DNA from: an uncultured Fidelibacterota bacterium
GTDB taxonomy: Bacteria > Fidelibacterota > Marinisomatia > Marinisomatales > UBA1611
Assembly (NCBI GenBank): GCA_913043235.1
Contig: CAJWLO010000001.1
Coordinates: forward strand, 84,883-148,882
DNA: 64,000 nucleotides
Direction: 5' to 3'
Position 1 is the stretch's first letter, and the number at the start of each line of letters is the position of its first letter. The translations under genes and the position numbers were made by a program. Below, in pieces: positions 55,282 through 64,000 of the stretch. A model generated the notes under the pieces. That model was not told the origin of the DNA and did no database searches. It was given only the letters and a program-made list of their open reading frames with translations.

Positions 55282-55836
55282 TCAGGCTTGACCTCCCATG
55301 GCTTCAAGAGGCCCCAAATCCATTCCCAGACTGCCTGCGGCCTGCTGCCACATTTGATCTGTGCTTAGATTAAAAACAAAATCTGGAGTAGTGGATTGCA
55401 TAAGCCAATCGCCATTTTCAATTTCACGTTCCAATTGTTTTGCTGCCCACCCTGCGTGCCCCAACAATAGTTTGTATGGGATTTTATCTTGAACTTTTAA
55501 ATCCTGTAAAATAGTTTTTTGACTTGTCATGGAGAATTCATCTGAAATAGCAATGGTCCCTTCAGTAGTAAACCCTGAACCGTGCAAAACAATACCACGC
55601 TCAAGCATTACAGGCCCGCCAAAATGAATATCGGGGGTGAGTGATTTTATGGTATCGTTCCCAATATAAAGTTGTTCAAATAAATCATTCAGATTTGGTT
55701 CTTTGAATTTTTTATTGATTATCAAGCCCATAGCTCCATCTTTATTGTGTTCGCAAATAAAAACAACAGCAGAAGAAAAGAACGGATCTTGCATGTGAGG
55801 CATGGAGATAAGGATTTGGTTTCGGAGTGTTCCCAT
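55282..55836 (-). CDS. yqgE: YqgE/AlgH (UPF0301) family protein
   Basis: 184 aa, standard length. The N-terminus LRNQILISMPHMQDPFFSSAVVFICEH and the inner GAMGLIINK, HFGGPV, GHAGWAAKQLEREI are the family signatures. The biochemical role is not settled; in Pseudomonas AlgH affects transcription of alginate genes. It is transcribed away from uvrA, across a 154-base divergent gap. Confidence 0.96.
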   Translation of the reverse strand: MGTLRNQILISMPHMQDPFFSSAVVFICEHNKDGAMGLIINKKFKEPNLNDLFEQLYIGNDTIKSLTPDIHFGGPVMLERGIVLHGSGFTTEGTIAISDEFSMTSQKTILQDLKVQDKIPYKLLLGHAGWAAKQLEREIENGDWLMQSTTPDFVFNLSTDQMWQQAAGSLGMDLGPLEAMGGQA

Positions 55837-55990
55837 GCTTCAAACTAATGCTTATCAGAAACCATGTCAAGAATTCGCAGTTGATAATTGAATATAGGAG
55901 TAAAAAGTAAATCGTTTTTGAAGTTAATTAATAAAAGTCTGTAAATTTTGTTTTGTCCTAAAAAGCTGTTTTCCTAGGGGATTAAGTTTT

Positions 55991-58834
55991 ATGTCAGATC
56001 CCATTGATAAAATTATTATTAAAGGCGCCCGCCAACATAATCTAAAAAATATTGATGTGATGATTCCAAGGAATCAATTGGTAGTCATTACAGGGTTATC
56101 CGGATCTGGAAAATCATCCTTAGCTTTTGATACAATTTATGCAGAAGGTCAACGCCGATATGTAGAGTCTCTTTCTTCTTATGCCCGCCAATTCTTAGGA
56201 CTCATGGAGAAACCAGACATGGATGCTATCGAAGGGTTATCACCGGCCATATCAATTGAACAAAAATCCGCGGCCCGAAATCCTCGCTCCACTGTAGGAA
56301 CTGTTACGGAGATTCATGATTATTTCCGTTTGCTGTTTACTCATATAGGTAGACCTTATTGCTGGAAGTGCGATAAACCCATTCAAAGACAAACTGTTCA
56401 GCAAATTGTGGATACCATCAACAAATTCAAATCAGGTACAAAAATGCATATTTTATCTCCATTGATCCGTGGAAGGAAAGGCCAGCATAAGGGAGTATTA
56501 GATGAAATACGGAAAGAGGGTTTTCTACGGGTTCGTGTGGATGGTGAGATTCTCTCTTTGGAAGATAAAATTATATTGAATAAAAATAAAAAACATTCCA
56601 TTGAGGTGGTGATTGATCGACTAATCCTGAAAACAGCAATCTTGGAACGACTCACGGAATCAGTAGAATTGGCTCTCAAGATCAGTGGTGGACTGCTGGT
56701 TGTTCATGTATTGCCTGATAAGGAACACATATTCAGCGAACATTTTGCTTGTCCTGATTGTGAGATTAGTATGGAAGAACTGGTACCAAGAATGTTTTCT
56801 TTTAATTCACCGTACGGGGCTTGTCCAAAATGCGATGGATTGGGTTCGCATATGGAGGTGGATCCAGATCTAGTGATACCGGACAAGTCCAAAAGTCTTA
56901 TTCAAGGAGCTATTGCCTCTCTGGGAGAACAACCTCGCGGAAATTGGTATGGTAGCGTTTTGAAGAGCTTGGCTCAACAGCTTGAATTTAATTTTACTAC
57001 CCCATGGGTTAGACTAGACCCTTCGGTTCGTGAGATTCTTCTTTTTGGGACTGGGAATAAACAATTCAAAATGGAATACAATTCCCAGCGTTGGTCGGGC
57101 ACTTATAAAGGCGGTTGGGAAGGAGCTATACCCAATCTGATGCGCAGATATACCCAAACCAAATCATCAAGGATTCGTGAGTGGATCGAACAATTTATGA
57201 GCATGTGTATTTGCCCTGATTGTAAAGGTACCCGGCTGAAGAACGAATCTTTATCAGTGAGAATAAACAATTTTAATATCGGTGATATATCTGCCATGTC
57301 TATTAAAGATATCCAGGAGTTTTTTGAATCACTCATCCTCACCGATATGGAAAAGGATATCGCTGATCAGATTCTGAAAGAAATTCGTCAACGACTTGCT
57401 TTTCTTGTGAATGTTGGTTTGGGTTACCTGAATATGGAACGTTCAGCTGCAACTCTTTCCGGCGGTGAAGCCCAGCGGATTCGCTTGGCTACACAGATCG
57501 GTTCGCAGCTTATGGGGGTATTATATATTTTGGACGAACCTTCAATTGGTTTGCACCCTCGGGATAACAATCGATTGTTGAATATGCTCAAAGCATTGCG
57601 TGATATTGGTAATTCTATATTGGTTGTGGAACATGATAAAGAGACAATTATGTCTGCTGATTATGTTATTGATCTAGGTCCGGGGGCCGGTAAGCATGGC
57701 GGTGAGATCACATTTGCTGGTATCCCCAAAGATTTAGGGAATGCAAAACAATCTTTGACAGGAAAATATATTTTAGGAAAAAAACAGATAAAAATCCCAC
57801 GGATTCGAAGAAATAGAAAAACACACATGTTGTCTCTGATAGGAGCCACAGGGAACAATCTTAAAACAGTTAGTGTAGAATTCCCACTGCAGCGGTTCAT
57901 TGCTGTAACTGGTGTATCCGGAAGTGGGAAAAGTACTTTGGTAAACGAGACATTATTTCCCGCGTTATCAATAGAATTAAACAAGGCCCGTGCGTATCCC
58001 CTAAACCACGATTCTATTGAGGGCAAGAAATACTTGGACAAAGTAGTGAATATAGATCAGAAACCCATTGGTCGCACTCCACGATCAAACCCGGCTACAT
58101 ATACCGGGGTGTTTACACATATCCGTGATCTTTTTGCCAAGCTTCCTGAATCAAAGATCCGAGGGTATAAACCAGGCCGGTTCTCATTTAATGTAAAGGG
58201 CGGTCGCTGTGAATCCTGTGAAGGAGATGGTATTATCAGGATAGAAATGAATTTTCTACCGGATGTGTATGTGACCTGCGAGGTATGCCAAGGTAAACGC
58301 TATAACCGAGAAACACTGGAGGTTAAATATCGCTCAAAATCAATTGCAGAAGTATTGGAGATGTCGGTTGCAGATGCTTTAGAGTTTTTTAAAAATATTC
58401 CACCGGTAAAGAAAAAATTGCAGACCCTTTCCGATGTAGGAATGGGATATATTCATCTTGGACAACAGGCTACAACTTTATCTGGGGGTGAAGCACAACG
58501 GGTAAAATTGGCAACGGAACTTTCCAAGGTTAGTTCGGCTAGAACATTATACATTTTGGATGAACCCACCACAGGCCTACATTTTGAAGATATCAGAATG
58601 CTATTAATTGTTTTGCAGCGTCTGGTGGAACGAGGAAACACAGTGATCGTTATTGAACATAACCTAGATGTGATCAAAACAGCTGATTGGATTATAGATC
58701 TTGGTCCCGAAGGAGGCGATGAAGGCGGTGAGGTAATTGCTTCAGGCACTCCAGAGTATATTGCTACAGTAAAAAATTCATATACGGGTTCTTTTATTGA
58801 GCAGATCCTAAATAGAAAAGATTCGGCTTCCTGA
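55991..58834 (+). CDS. uvrA: Excinuclease ABC subunit A
   Basis: 947 aa, usual length. Two ABC ATPase cassettes each have a P-loop ([12 protein letters not shown] near 34 and [12 protein letters not shown] near 642) and an LSGGEAQR signature. Cys pairs CWKCDKP, CPDC/CPKC and [14 protein letters not shown] form the zinc modules. It recognises DNA lesions with UvrB. UvrB/C are not in this window. The 154-base gap to yqgE is divergent. Downstream, 267 bases separate it from ruvB. Confidence 0.98.
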   Translation: MSDPIDKIIIKGARQHNLKNIDVMIPRNQLVVITGLSGSGKSSLAFDTIYAEGQRRYVESLSSYARQFLGLMEKPDMDAIEGLSPAISIEQKSAARNPRSTVGTVTEIHDYFRLLFTHIGRPYCWKCDKPIQRQTVQQIVDTINKFKSGTKMHILSPLIRGRKGQHKGVLDEIRKEGFLRVRVDGEILSLEDKIILNKNKKHSIEVVIDRLILKTAILERLTESVELALKISGGLLVVHVLPDKEHIFSEHFACPDCEISMEELVPRMFSFNSPYGACPKCDGLGSHMEVDPDLVIPDKSKSLIQGAIASLGEQPRGNWYGSVLKSLAQQLEFNFTTPWVRLDPSVREILLFGTGNKQFKMEYNSQRWSGTYKGGWEGAIPNLMRRYTQTKSSRIREWIEQFMSMCICPDCKGTRLKNESLSVRINNFNIGDISAMSIKDIQEFFESLILTDMEKDIADQILKEIRQRLAFLVNVGLGYLNMERSAATLSGGEAQRIRLATQIGSQLMGVLYILDEPSIGLHPRDNNRLLNMLKALRDIGNSILVVEHDKETIMSADYVIDLGPGAGKHGGEITFAGIPKDLGNAKQSLTGKYILGKKQIKIPRIRRNRKTHMLSLIGATGNNLKTVSVEFPLQRFIAVTGVSGSGKSTLVNETLFPALSIELNKARAYPLNHDSIEGKKYLDKVVNIDQKPIGRTPRSNPATYTGVFTHIRDLFAKLPESKIRGYKPGRFSFNVKGGRCESCEGDGIIRIEMNFLPDVYVTCEVCQGKRYNRETLEVKYRSKSIAEVLEMSVADALEFFKNIPPVKKKLQTLSDVGMGYIHLGQQATTLSGGEAQRVKLATELSKVSSARTLYILDEPTTGLHFEDIRMLLIVLQRLVERGNTVIVIEHNLDVIKTADWIIDLGPEGGDEGGEVIASGTPEYIATVKNSYTGSFIEQILNRKDSAS

Positions 58835-58894
58835 ACAAGCCTAGTAAATTAACACAATATATCCAATATTAGGAAATAACTAAGGATCTTATAA

Positions 58895-58908
58895 ATCAAT
58901 GCATTGAT
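58895..58908. promoter_or_regulatory. Perfect 14-base palindrome between uvrA and ruvB
   Basis: ATCAATGCATTGAT reads the same on both strands. It lies upstream of the structured region before ruvB and could be a dimeric regulator site. It does not match an E. coli-type LexA box. Confidence 0.35.
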
Positions 58909-58924
58909 ATTATTTTAAATTTTA

Positions 58925-59075
58925 GCTAGAGCGGTCATCCTGGATGTTCCCGCTCCAAGGTTCATGCTATGGTTGCAGCTCTACTTTTCGGAGCCATGCG
59001 ATTAGAAATCCCTATATAGGGTACGCAACCTCTTTGCGACGGCTGTTTGAGATTGTATCTTTAAAGCCGGTTTTT
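58925..59075 (+). ncRNA. Candidate structured RNA or attenuating leader upstream of ruvB
   Basis: Between uvrA and ruvB, after an AT-rich start, about 150 bases are GC-richer and carry several possible helices. GAGCGG (58929-58934) pairs with CCGCTC (58950-58955). GGTTGC (58971-58976) pairs at long range with GCAACC (59025-59030). CCCTAT/ATAGGG lies at 59010-59021 and CGCAA/TTGCG at 59024-59038, the latter exclusive of the long-range pairing. It ends in a terminator-like hairpin. It has no open frame of note. It could be an independent small RNA, part of the uvrA 3' end, or a leader controlling ruvB, whose ATG at 59101 lacks a ribosome site. Confidence 0.4.
59040..59075 (+). terminator. Probable intrinsic terminator upstream of ruvB
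   Basis: CGGC at 59040-59043 pairs with GCCG at 59066-59069, with inner T-A pairs and an AGAT/ATCT helix (59050-59053, 59057-59060) around a TGT loop. Five T follow at 59071-59075. It is 25 bases before the ruvB ATG. Confidence 0.5.
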
Positions 59076-59100
59076 ATCCGATTTATTTTCATTTTACTTA

Positions 59101-60120
59101 ATGACAGAGATACATATAGCTGACCCTACCCCCCTTGATGAAGATTTGGCGGTAGAAAAGTCTCTTCGTCCGTCCCAGTTCGATGAATTTATTGGCCAGA
59201 AAGAATTGGTAGATAATCTGAAACTGTATATTGAAGCCTCCAATGGCCGTGGGGATGCTCTCGACCATGTGCTTTTATTTGGTCCTCCGGGTCTTGGTAA
59301 AACTACCTTGGCCAACATTATTGCAAAAGAATTAAATGTAAATATCAAACATGCTTCCGGTCCAGTGATTGAACGTGCTGGCGACTTAGCTGGAATGATT
59401 ACCAACCTAGTTCACCGAGATGTTTTTTTCATTGATGAAATCCACCGATTGAATAGTGTGGTAGAGGAATATCTTTATTCGGCTATGGAAGATTTCACAA
59501 TTGATATTATGATTGATAAAGGACCAAGTGCCCGCAGTGTGCAGCTGAATATTGAGCCGTTTACTCTAATCGGCGCTACTACTAGACTTGGAAACTTGAC
59601 ATCTCCGTTGCGTGATCGCTTTGGAGTTGTTCTGCGGGTTGATTATTACGAAGCCGAGGACCTCTTTCATATTATTAATAGATCTGCAAATATACTGGAG
59701 GTTAATATAGATGATGATGGAGCAATGGAACTGGCAAGGCGTAGTCGTGGAACACCGAGAATTGCCAATCGTATTCTTCGGAGAGCCCGTGATTTTGCTC
59801 AGGTAAAAGCTGATGGAAAGATTGATATTCATGTTGCAAAAAATTCACTTCAAAAACTGGGAATTGACGAAATAGGTCTGGATGATATGGACCGCAAAAT
59901 CCTTGACACACTGATTGAAAAATTCACAGGAGGTCCGGTGGGGGTTAAATCTCTTGCTGTAGCCGTTGGCGAAGATTCTACAACTATAGAGGATGTATAT
60001 GAACCTTTCCTGATCAAGGAAGGGTTCCTGCAGCGGACGCCCCGAGGGAGAGTTGCCCAAGAATCAGCCTTTAAATTGTTAGGGAAAGAATTAACATCAA
60101 ATCAGGAAAGATTATTTTAA
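59101..60120 (+). CDS. ruvB: Holliday junction branch migration ATPase
   Basis: 339 aa. P-loop GPPGLGKTT (about 61-69), Walker [10 protein letters not shown], sensor GATTRLGNL and a C-terminal winged helix with [15 protein letters not shown]. It drives branch migration with RuvA. RuvA and RuvC are not nearby. No Shine-Dalgarno precedes the ATG, and the start lies right after a structured region with a terminator. Its stop overlaps the queA start (TAATG). Confidence 0.98.
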   Translation: MTEIHIADPTPLDEDLAVEKSLRPSQFDEFIGQKELVDNLKLYIEASNGRGDALDHVLLFGPPGLGKTTLANIIAKELNVNIKHASGPVIERAGDLAGMITNLVHRDVFFIDEIHRLNSVVEEYLYSAMEDFTIDIMIDKGPSARSVQLNIEPFTLIGATTRLGNLTSPLRDRFGVVLRVDYYEAEDLFHIINRSANILEVNIDDDGAMELARRSRGTPRIANRILRRARDFAQVKADGKIDIHVAKNSLQKLGIDEIGLDDMDRKILDTLIEKFTGGPVGVKSLAVAVGEDSTTIEDVYEPFLIKEGFLQRTPRGRVAQESAFKLLGKELTSNQERLF

Positions 60121-61172
60121 TGATAGAAAAAAAGAAAAAATATAAACTTGGCGATTTTGATTATCCATTACCAAAAAAGTTCATTGCCCAGCATCCGGAA
60201 CCTCGCCGTGATTTTGCAAAATTGTTGGTTGTTCACAAAGATACAGGCGAGATAGAACATAAACGGTTTCTGGATATAACCGATTATATGCGTAAGAATG
60301 ACCTTCTAGTACTAAACAATACAAGAGTGTTTCCAGCGCGGTTGTTTGCCAATAAGGATCGCACGGAGGCTAAAGTTGAAGTCTTTTTGCTCCGCGAATT
60401 GGCGAATGATCTATGGGAGGTAACGGTGAGACCAGCACGCAAGGTTCGTATAGGAAACAAACTTATGTTTACATCAAAACTGATGTGCGATGTGATTGAT
60501 AATACTGTTTCTGGAGGCCGGGTAGTACGCTTTGAGTTTGATGGTGATAATCTCCATGATGCCATTGATCGACTTGGAACATGTCCCTTACCTCCATATA
60601 TAGATCGTGAAGCAGATCGAAATGATAAAAAACGATATCAAACTGTTTATGCATCGGAACGTGGAGCTGTTGCTGCGCCGACCGCAGGATTGCATTTCAC
60701 ATCTGGACTAATAAAAAAAGCTGAACAAAAAGGCATTAAATTAGAGTACATTACACTGCATATAGGCCTTGGCACTTTTCGCCCAGTACAAGTAGAAGAT
60801 TTAAATCGACATCAGATGGATTCTGAATATTTTGAAGTGTCACCAAAAACAGCCTTGGCTATCAACCAGGCAAAAAAGCGGTATCGTAAAATTATTGCAG
60901 TGGGAACATCTACTGTGAGAGCATTGGAAACAATTGCCATTTCGGGATTCCAGGTAACCCCCAAACGAGGATGGACGGATAAATTTATTTATCCGCCTTA
61001 CGAGTTCAAGATGGTGGATAAAATGATCACAAATTTTCATGCTCCAAAATCAACTTTAATGATGATGGTCAGTGCTTTTGGGAATCGAGATCTTATCATG
61101 AAAGCATATCGTGAAGCCAAAAATAATCAATACGGTTTTCTTAGTTACGGTGATGCCATGATAATTGTGTAA
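60120..61172 (+). CDS. queA: tRNA preQ1(34) S-adenosylmethionine ribosyltransferase-isomerase
   Basis: 350 aa, usual length. LPKKFIAQHPEPRRDFAKLLV at the N-terminus, LVLNNTRVFPARL, and RGAVAAPTAGLHFTS, HIGLGTFRPV and NFHAPKSTLMMM are all family motifs. It adds the cyclopentene ring precursor in queuosine synthesis. Coupled to ruvB by one base. Confidence 0.97.
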   Translation: MIEKKKKYKLGDFDYPLPKKFIAQHPEPRRDFAKLLVVHKDTGEIEHKRFLDITDYMRKNDLLVLNNTRVFPARLFANKDRTEAKVEVFLLRELANDLWEVTVRPARKVRIGNKLMFTSKLMCDVIDNTVSGGRVVRFEFDGDNLHDAIDRLGTCPLPPYIDREADRNDKKRYQTVYASERGAVAAPTAGLHFTSGLIKKAEQKGIKLEYITLHIGLGTFRPVQVEDLNRHQMDSEYFEVSPKTALAINQAKKRYRKIIAVGTSTVRALETIAISGFQVTPKRGWTDKFIYPPYEFKMVDKMITNFHAPKSTLMMMVSAFGNRDLIMKAYREAKNNQYGFLSYGDAMIIV

Positions 61173-61210
61173 GCATATATTTTTATTTTTAGAACCATGC
61201 TTATGGGCAC

Positions 61211-61894
61211 ATGAACCAAGTATCTGTAATCATTCCTGCTGCCGGAGCAGGCTCCCGATTTGGTGAAGAAAAACAATTTAAATTGCTGGGAGGACGCCCC
61301 CTTCTTTTTTATTGCCTACAACCATTTTTAGAATCCAGTATTATCCAGGAAGTGATTGTGGTTGTACCGGGAAATCAGACTACATCTATCCATCGTGATT
61401 TAATGTCAATGTCTGCCGGGAAACCAATAACAGTTATTGCTGGCGGAGCACGAAGGCAAGATTCTGTAGAAAATGGTGTGTCTGTGTCTTCTAATTCAGC
61501 AAATTTGATTTGTATTCACGATGCGGCCCGCCCCTTTGTAACTGAAAATATGATTGTAAATTCTATTTCTGCTTGTGAAAATTATGATGGTGCCGTGGTG
61601 GCTTTGCCAAGCAGAGATACAGTCAAACTTTCAAACAATGGTCTAGTAAAAGAAACACTGGATCGAAGGTTTATATGGCTGGCGCAAACACCACAGACTT
61701 TTAACAAAGATAAATTGGTAGCTGCATTGGATAATGCGGATCAAAATGATATAAATGCAACCGACGAAGCCGTTTTGATGGAAGCAATGGGATTTTCGAT
61801 AGCGTTAGTTGAGGGACATCCAACTAATTTTAAAATCACAACTCAAGATGATTGGGAAAGAGCGGAACAATATTTACTCCAAAAAACTCAATGA
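61211..61894 (+). CDS. ispD: 2-C-methyl-D-erythritol 4-phosphate cytidylyltransferase
   Basis: 227 aa. VIIPAAGAGSRFGEEKQFKL is the nucleotide-binding loop with the conserved basic residues; CIHDAARPFVTENM and EGHPTNFKITTQDDW are further family sites. It makes CDP-ME in the MEP isoprenoid pathway. It is followed within 21 bases by ispF and then ispE. Confidence 0.97.
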   Translation: MNQVSVIIPAAGAGSRFGEEKQFKLLGGRPLLFYCLQPFLESSIIQEVIVVVPGNQTTSIHRDLMSMSAGKPITVIAGGARRQDSVENGVSVSSNSANLICIHDAARPFVTENMIVNSISACENYDGAVVALPSRDTVKLSNNGLVKETLDRRFIWLAQTPQTFNKDKLVAALDNADQNDINATDEAVLMEAMGFSIALVEGHPTNFKITTQDDWERAEQYLLQKTQ

Positions 61895-61914
61895 ATGGTA
61901 ATAAAACAAGATAG

Positions 61915-62409
61915 ATGATTAGAACAGGAATTGGGTATGACGTGCATCAACTTTCAAAAGGAGAAACACTCGTTATAGGCGGTGTAGAAATTCCTGCTCC
62001 ATTTGGTTCTCTGGGTCATTCCGATGGAGATGGACTCATTCACGCATTGGTGGATGCGCTTCTAGGTGCAGCATCTCTGGGAGATATTGGGCAGTTTTTT
62101 CCCAGTGAAAATGATATATGGGAAGGGGTGTCTAGCAGCCATTTTTTAACTGATTCTGTGAAAAGAGTTCGGGGAGCAGGGTTTGAAATATGTAATGTGG
62201 ATACCACTATCATTTTACAGAAACCAAAACTCGAGAGATTTATTTCCCAAATGAAATATAACTTGGCAGTTTCTATGAAGGTCAATGAATCTATGGTATC
62301 GGTAAAAGCCACTACAACAGACTATCTTGGGGTCATTGGTGCTGGAAAAGGCTGGGCAGTCCAGGCTATAGCTACCCTATGTAAAAATGATGACCACTGT
62401 TGTTCTTAA
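61915..62409 (+). CDS. ispF: 2-C-methyl-D-erythritol 2,4-cyclodiphosphate synthase
   Basis: 164 aa. Zinc ligands D9, H11 (GIGYDVHQL) and H43 (GDGLIHALVDALLGA) are present, followed by SLGDIGQFFP and KATTTDYLGVIGAGKGWAV. It converts CDP-ME2P to the cyclic diphosphate. The gene overlaps ispE by 23 bases. All three middle MEP-pathway steps are thus in one operon. Confidence 0.98.
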   Translation: MIRTGIGYDVHQLSKGETLVIGGVEIPAPFGSLGHSDGDGLIHALVDALLGAASLGDIGQFFPSENDIWEGVSSSHFLTDSVKRVRGAGFEICNVDTTIILQKPKLERFISQMKYNLAVSMKVNESMVSVKATTTDYLGVIGAGKGWAVQAIATLCKNDDHCCS

Positions 62410-63232
62410 ATCCAACTGTAAAGTAAATATTGGCCTGAAAATTATCGATCAACGCCCGGATGGTTACCACACTATTCATACGTTATTTCAGGAACTGAGT
62501 TTTTACGATAAAGTTACACTAAAGAAACGATTTTCTGATTGTCGATTTTCATCCAATGTTGATTGGCTAAAAAATGATAATTTAAACCTCTGTGTTAACG
62601 CTTGGGGAAAAATGAGTAGTATATATGATATTGGCGGTATATCCATAAAATTGGAAAAACAAGTTCCTGCCGGAAGAGGGCTGGGCGGTGGATCATCCAA
62701 TGCGGCTGCAGTGTTGAAGGGCATTCGGGAACTTTATGATCTTAAGGTTTCCAATGAAGAATTGGAATCCATAAGCCTAAAATTAGGAGCAGATGTTCCT
62801 TTTTTTATAAATGGAGGCACACAGATTGGAGATGGAATTGGAGATTTGTTGACAGTTTTTCGAACTCCGATTCAGGGAACCTATTTATTGGTTATTCCAG
62901 ATATCTATATTGATACAGCCTGGGCTTACGCGGAAGTTAAAAAGATTTTGGACAAGCCAAGAGAGGCAACTAACTTTTCCGGCTTTATTCAAGATGATGC
63001 TATTCATTTTGAGCTCTTTGAGAATGATTTTGAAGCAATCATTGTTCCAGCATATCCAGAGATTGGATACATAAAGAAAACACTTCGAGCTTTTGGTGCT
63101 CGATATGCCAGTCTGTCGGGCTCCGGCTCGACTGTGTTTGGGATTTTTGATGAAGACGCCGCTGCAAAAATGGCTGAGTCACATTTTTCATCTAAATACC
63201 GCACTGTTGTATCACATCCAATACAGAAATGA
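62387..63232 (+). CDS. ispE: 4-diphosphocytidyl-2-C-methyl-D-erythritol kinase
   Basis: 281 aa. The GHMP kinase motif PAGRGLGGGSSNAAAVL binds ATP phosphate, and the start LKSNCKVNIGLKIIDQRPDGYHTI and the ending SLSGSGSTVFGIF are family motifs. It begins inside ispF at 62387. A tRNA gene follows 22 bases after its stop, then prs; this ispE-tRNA-prs order recurs in many bacteria. Confidence 0.97.
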   Translation: MMTTVVLKSNCKVNIGLKIIDQRPDGYHTIHTLFQELSFYDKVTLKKRFSDCRFSSNVDWLKNDNLNLCVNAWGKMSSIYDIGGISIKLEKQVPAGRGLGGGSSNAAAVLKGIRELYDLKVSNEELESISLKLGADVPFFINGGTQIGDGIGDLLTVFRTPIQGTYLLVIPDIYIDTAWAYAEVKKILDKPREATNFSGFIQDDAIHFELFENDFEAIIVPAYPEIGYIKKTLRAFGARYASLSGSGSTVFGIFDEDAAAKMAESHFSSKYRTVVSHPIQK

Positions 63233-63254
63233 TATGTTAAAACAATTATAAATC

Positions 63255-63325
63255 TGGGGCGTCGTCTAACGGTAGGACACCGGGTTTTGGTCCCGGCAGT
63301 CGGGGTTCGAGTCCCTGCGCCCCAG
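63255..63325 (+). tRNA. tRNA-Gln (anticodon TTG)
   Basis: 71 bases. The acceptor arms TGGGGCG (63255-63261) and CGCCCCA (63318-63324) pair perfectly, with G at the discriminator base. The anticodon stem CCGGG/CCCGG encloses TTTTGGT, giving anticodon TTG for Gln (CAA). The T arm has GGTTCGAGTCC. CCA is not encoded. It is placed between ispE and prs. Confidence 0.97.
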
Positions 63326-63351
63326 CTTTACGATTACAAATACAATCGAAT

Positions 63352-64000
63352 ATGAAAAGTAAAATGAAAATATTTAGTGGCAGGAGCAATCCAGCACTAT
63401 CTGAAAGAATAGTATCTGCTCTAGGCTGTGAGTTAGGTAAAATTTCTATTAAGACTTTTTCTGATGGAGAGTTGTGGATCAAATTTGAGGAAAATATTCG
63501 AGGGCACGATGTTTTTTTAATTCAATCAACAAATAGTCCCTCAGAAAATATTATTGAATTAGCTCTCATGGCAGATGCGGCAGTACGCGCTTCGGCAGGT
63601 CGGGTTACAGCGGTAATTCCTTATTTTGGATATGGCAGGCAGGATAGGAAAGATCAGCCCCGAGTTCCTATTTCTTCTAGGGTGATGATCGATATTATCA
63701 CGGCTATGGGTACCAATCGAATTATTACTATGGATTTGCATTCTACACAGATCCAGGCTTTTACAAAAATTCCCTTTGACCATTTGTATAGTAGGATGGT
63801 GCTTCTGGATGCGATAAAAAAAGAAGGATTTGATACTGATAATTCAACTGTGTTGGCACCGGACATTGGTTCTGCAGCCATTAGCCAAGCGTACGCAAAA
63901 CGTCTTGGGATGCATTTTGCATTGATTGATAAAAGACGGTATGCACCTAACCAGACTGCTATCAGCCATTTGATCGGGGAATTGAAAGATAAGGATGTTT
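63352..64000 (+). CDS. prs: Ribose-phosphate pyrophosphokinase, cut by the window end
   Basis: The reading frame is open from ATG at 63352 (or 63364) to the end of the window, so the C-terminus is missing. KIFSGRSNPALSERIVSALG, VFLIQSTNSPSENIIELALM, VIPYFGYGRQDRKDQPRVPI and MDLHSTQIQAFTKIPFDHLY are PRPP synthetase motifs. It makes PRPP from ribose 5-phosphate and ATP. No ribosome site is visible. Confidence 0.95.
   Translation, partial: MKSKMKIFSGRSNPALSERIVSALGCELGKISIKTFSDGELWIKFEENIRGHDVFLIQSTNSPSENIIELALMADAAVRASAGRVTAVIPYFGYGRQDRKDQPRVPISSRVMIDIITAMGTNRIITMDLHSTQIQAFTKIPFDHLYSRMVLLDAIKKEGFDTDNSTVLAPDIGSAAISQAYAKRLGMHFALIDKRRYAPNQTAISHLIGELKDKDV

Noticed and set aside
58971..59030. A degenerate tRNA (GGTTGC/GCAACC ends and a GCTC/GAGC stem)
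   Set aside because: Only about 60 bases, no usable anticodon stem and no T-arm consensus.
59010..59030. T-box leader (AGGGTACG resembles the T-box)
   Set aside because: The full T-box sequence is absent and ruvB is not a T-box-controlled gene.

Overview
The window is AT-rich, densely coded DNA from a Gram-negative bacterium. Outer-membrane traits are plain: lpxK, lpxB and a DUF374 acyltransferase, an ExbB-ExbD-ExbD-TonB set, several lipoproteins, and secreted repeat proteins. The Bacteroidetes-style diheme sdhCAB, the overlapping aminolipid acyltransferase pair, the PPi-type dikinase and the many starts without a Shine-Dalgarno point to the FCB superphylum. My best guess is a Marinimicrobia (SAR406)-like lineage. 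That placement is inference, because no rRNA is present.

Layout, left to right. 39-2813: a FliF-like and a FliG-like protein in an operon closed by a strong hairpin terminator. 2870-7729 (minus): an aminolipid acyltransferase pair, an adenylate cyclase/TolB-like/TPR protein and a small zinc-ribbon protein. 7888-11652 (plus): HD hydrolase, pirin and a lipoprotein prolyl oligopeptidase. 11805-14504 (minus): pyruvate phosphate dikinase. 14764-19865 (minus): three adjacent secreted repeat proteins, one with about 33 MORN-like repeats. 19959-23595 (plus): a tightly overlapping operon of PLP decarboxylase, CDP-glycerol-transferase-like protein and ATP-grasp protein. 23585-24091 (minus): a cytochrome P460-like lipoprotein with a probable one-base lesion in its signal peptide. 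24304-31860 (plus): an AMIN-like/coiled-coil/PEGA envelope protein, plant-type glutamate-cysteine ligase, a small membrane protein and sdhCAB. 31913-36556 (minus): an outer-membrane-like protein, a C-terminal processing protease and ExbB/ExbD/ExbD/TonB. 36773-43163 (plus): two large paralogous surface proteins with FG-GAP-like and Ig-like (He_PIG) repeats. 43153-47558 (minus): a lipid A operon including a Gfo/Idh/MocA oxidoreductase. 47739-55836: a small membrane protein, YchF, divergent FabA and FabI/FabL-type reductase, transporters, a methyltransferase, a decayed AlkD-type pseudogene and YqgE. 55991-64000 (plus): uvrA, a structured RNA-like leader with terminator, ruvB-queA-ispD-ispF-ispE, tRNA-Gln and the start of prs.

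The most unusual item is the FliF/FliG-like pair. The first protein keeps only the C-terminal periplasmic ring-building domain of FliF, carries a long periplasmic coiled coil where FliF has almost nothing, and retains a recognisable FliG-docking tail. Its partner keeps the FliG fold but lacks the torque-helix acidic pair. This could be an undescribed envelope-spanning machine built from flagellar rotor parts. Second in interest are the decarboxylase/Glyphos-transferase/ATP-grasp operon, the structured region upstream of ruvB, and the cluster of repeat proteins.
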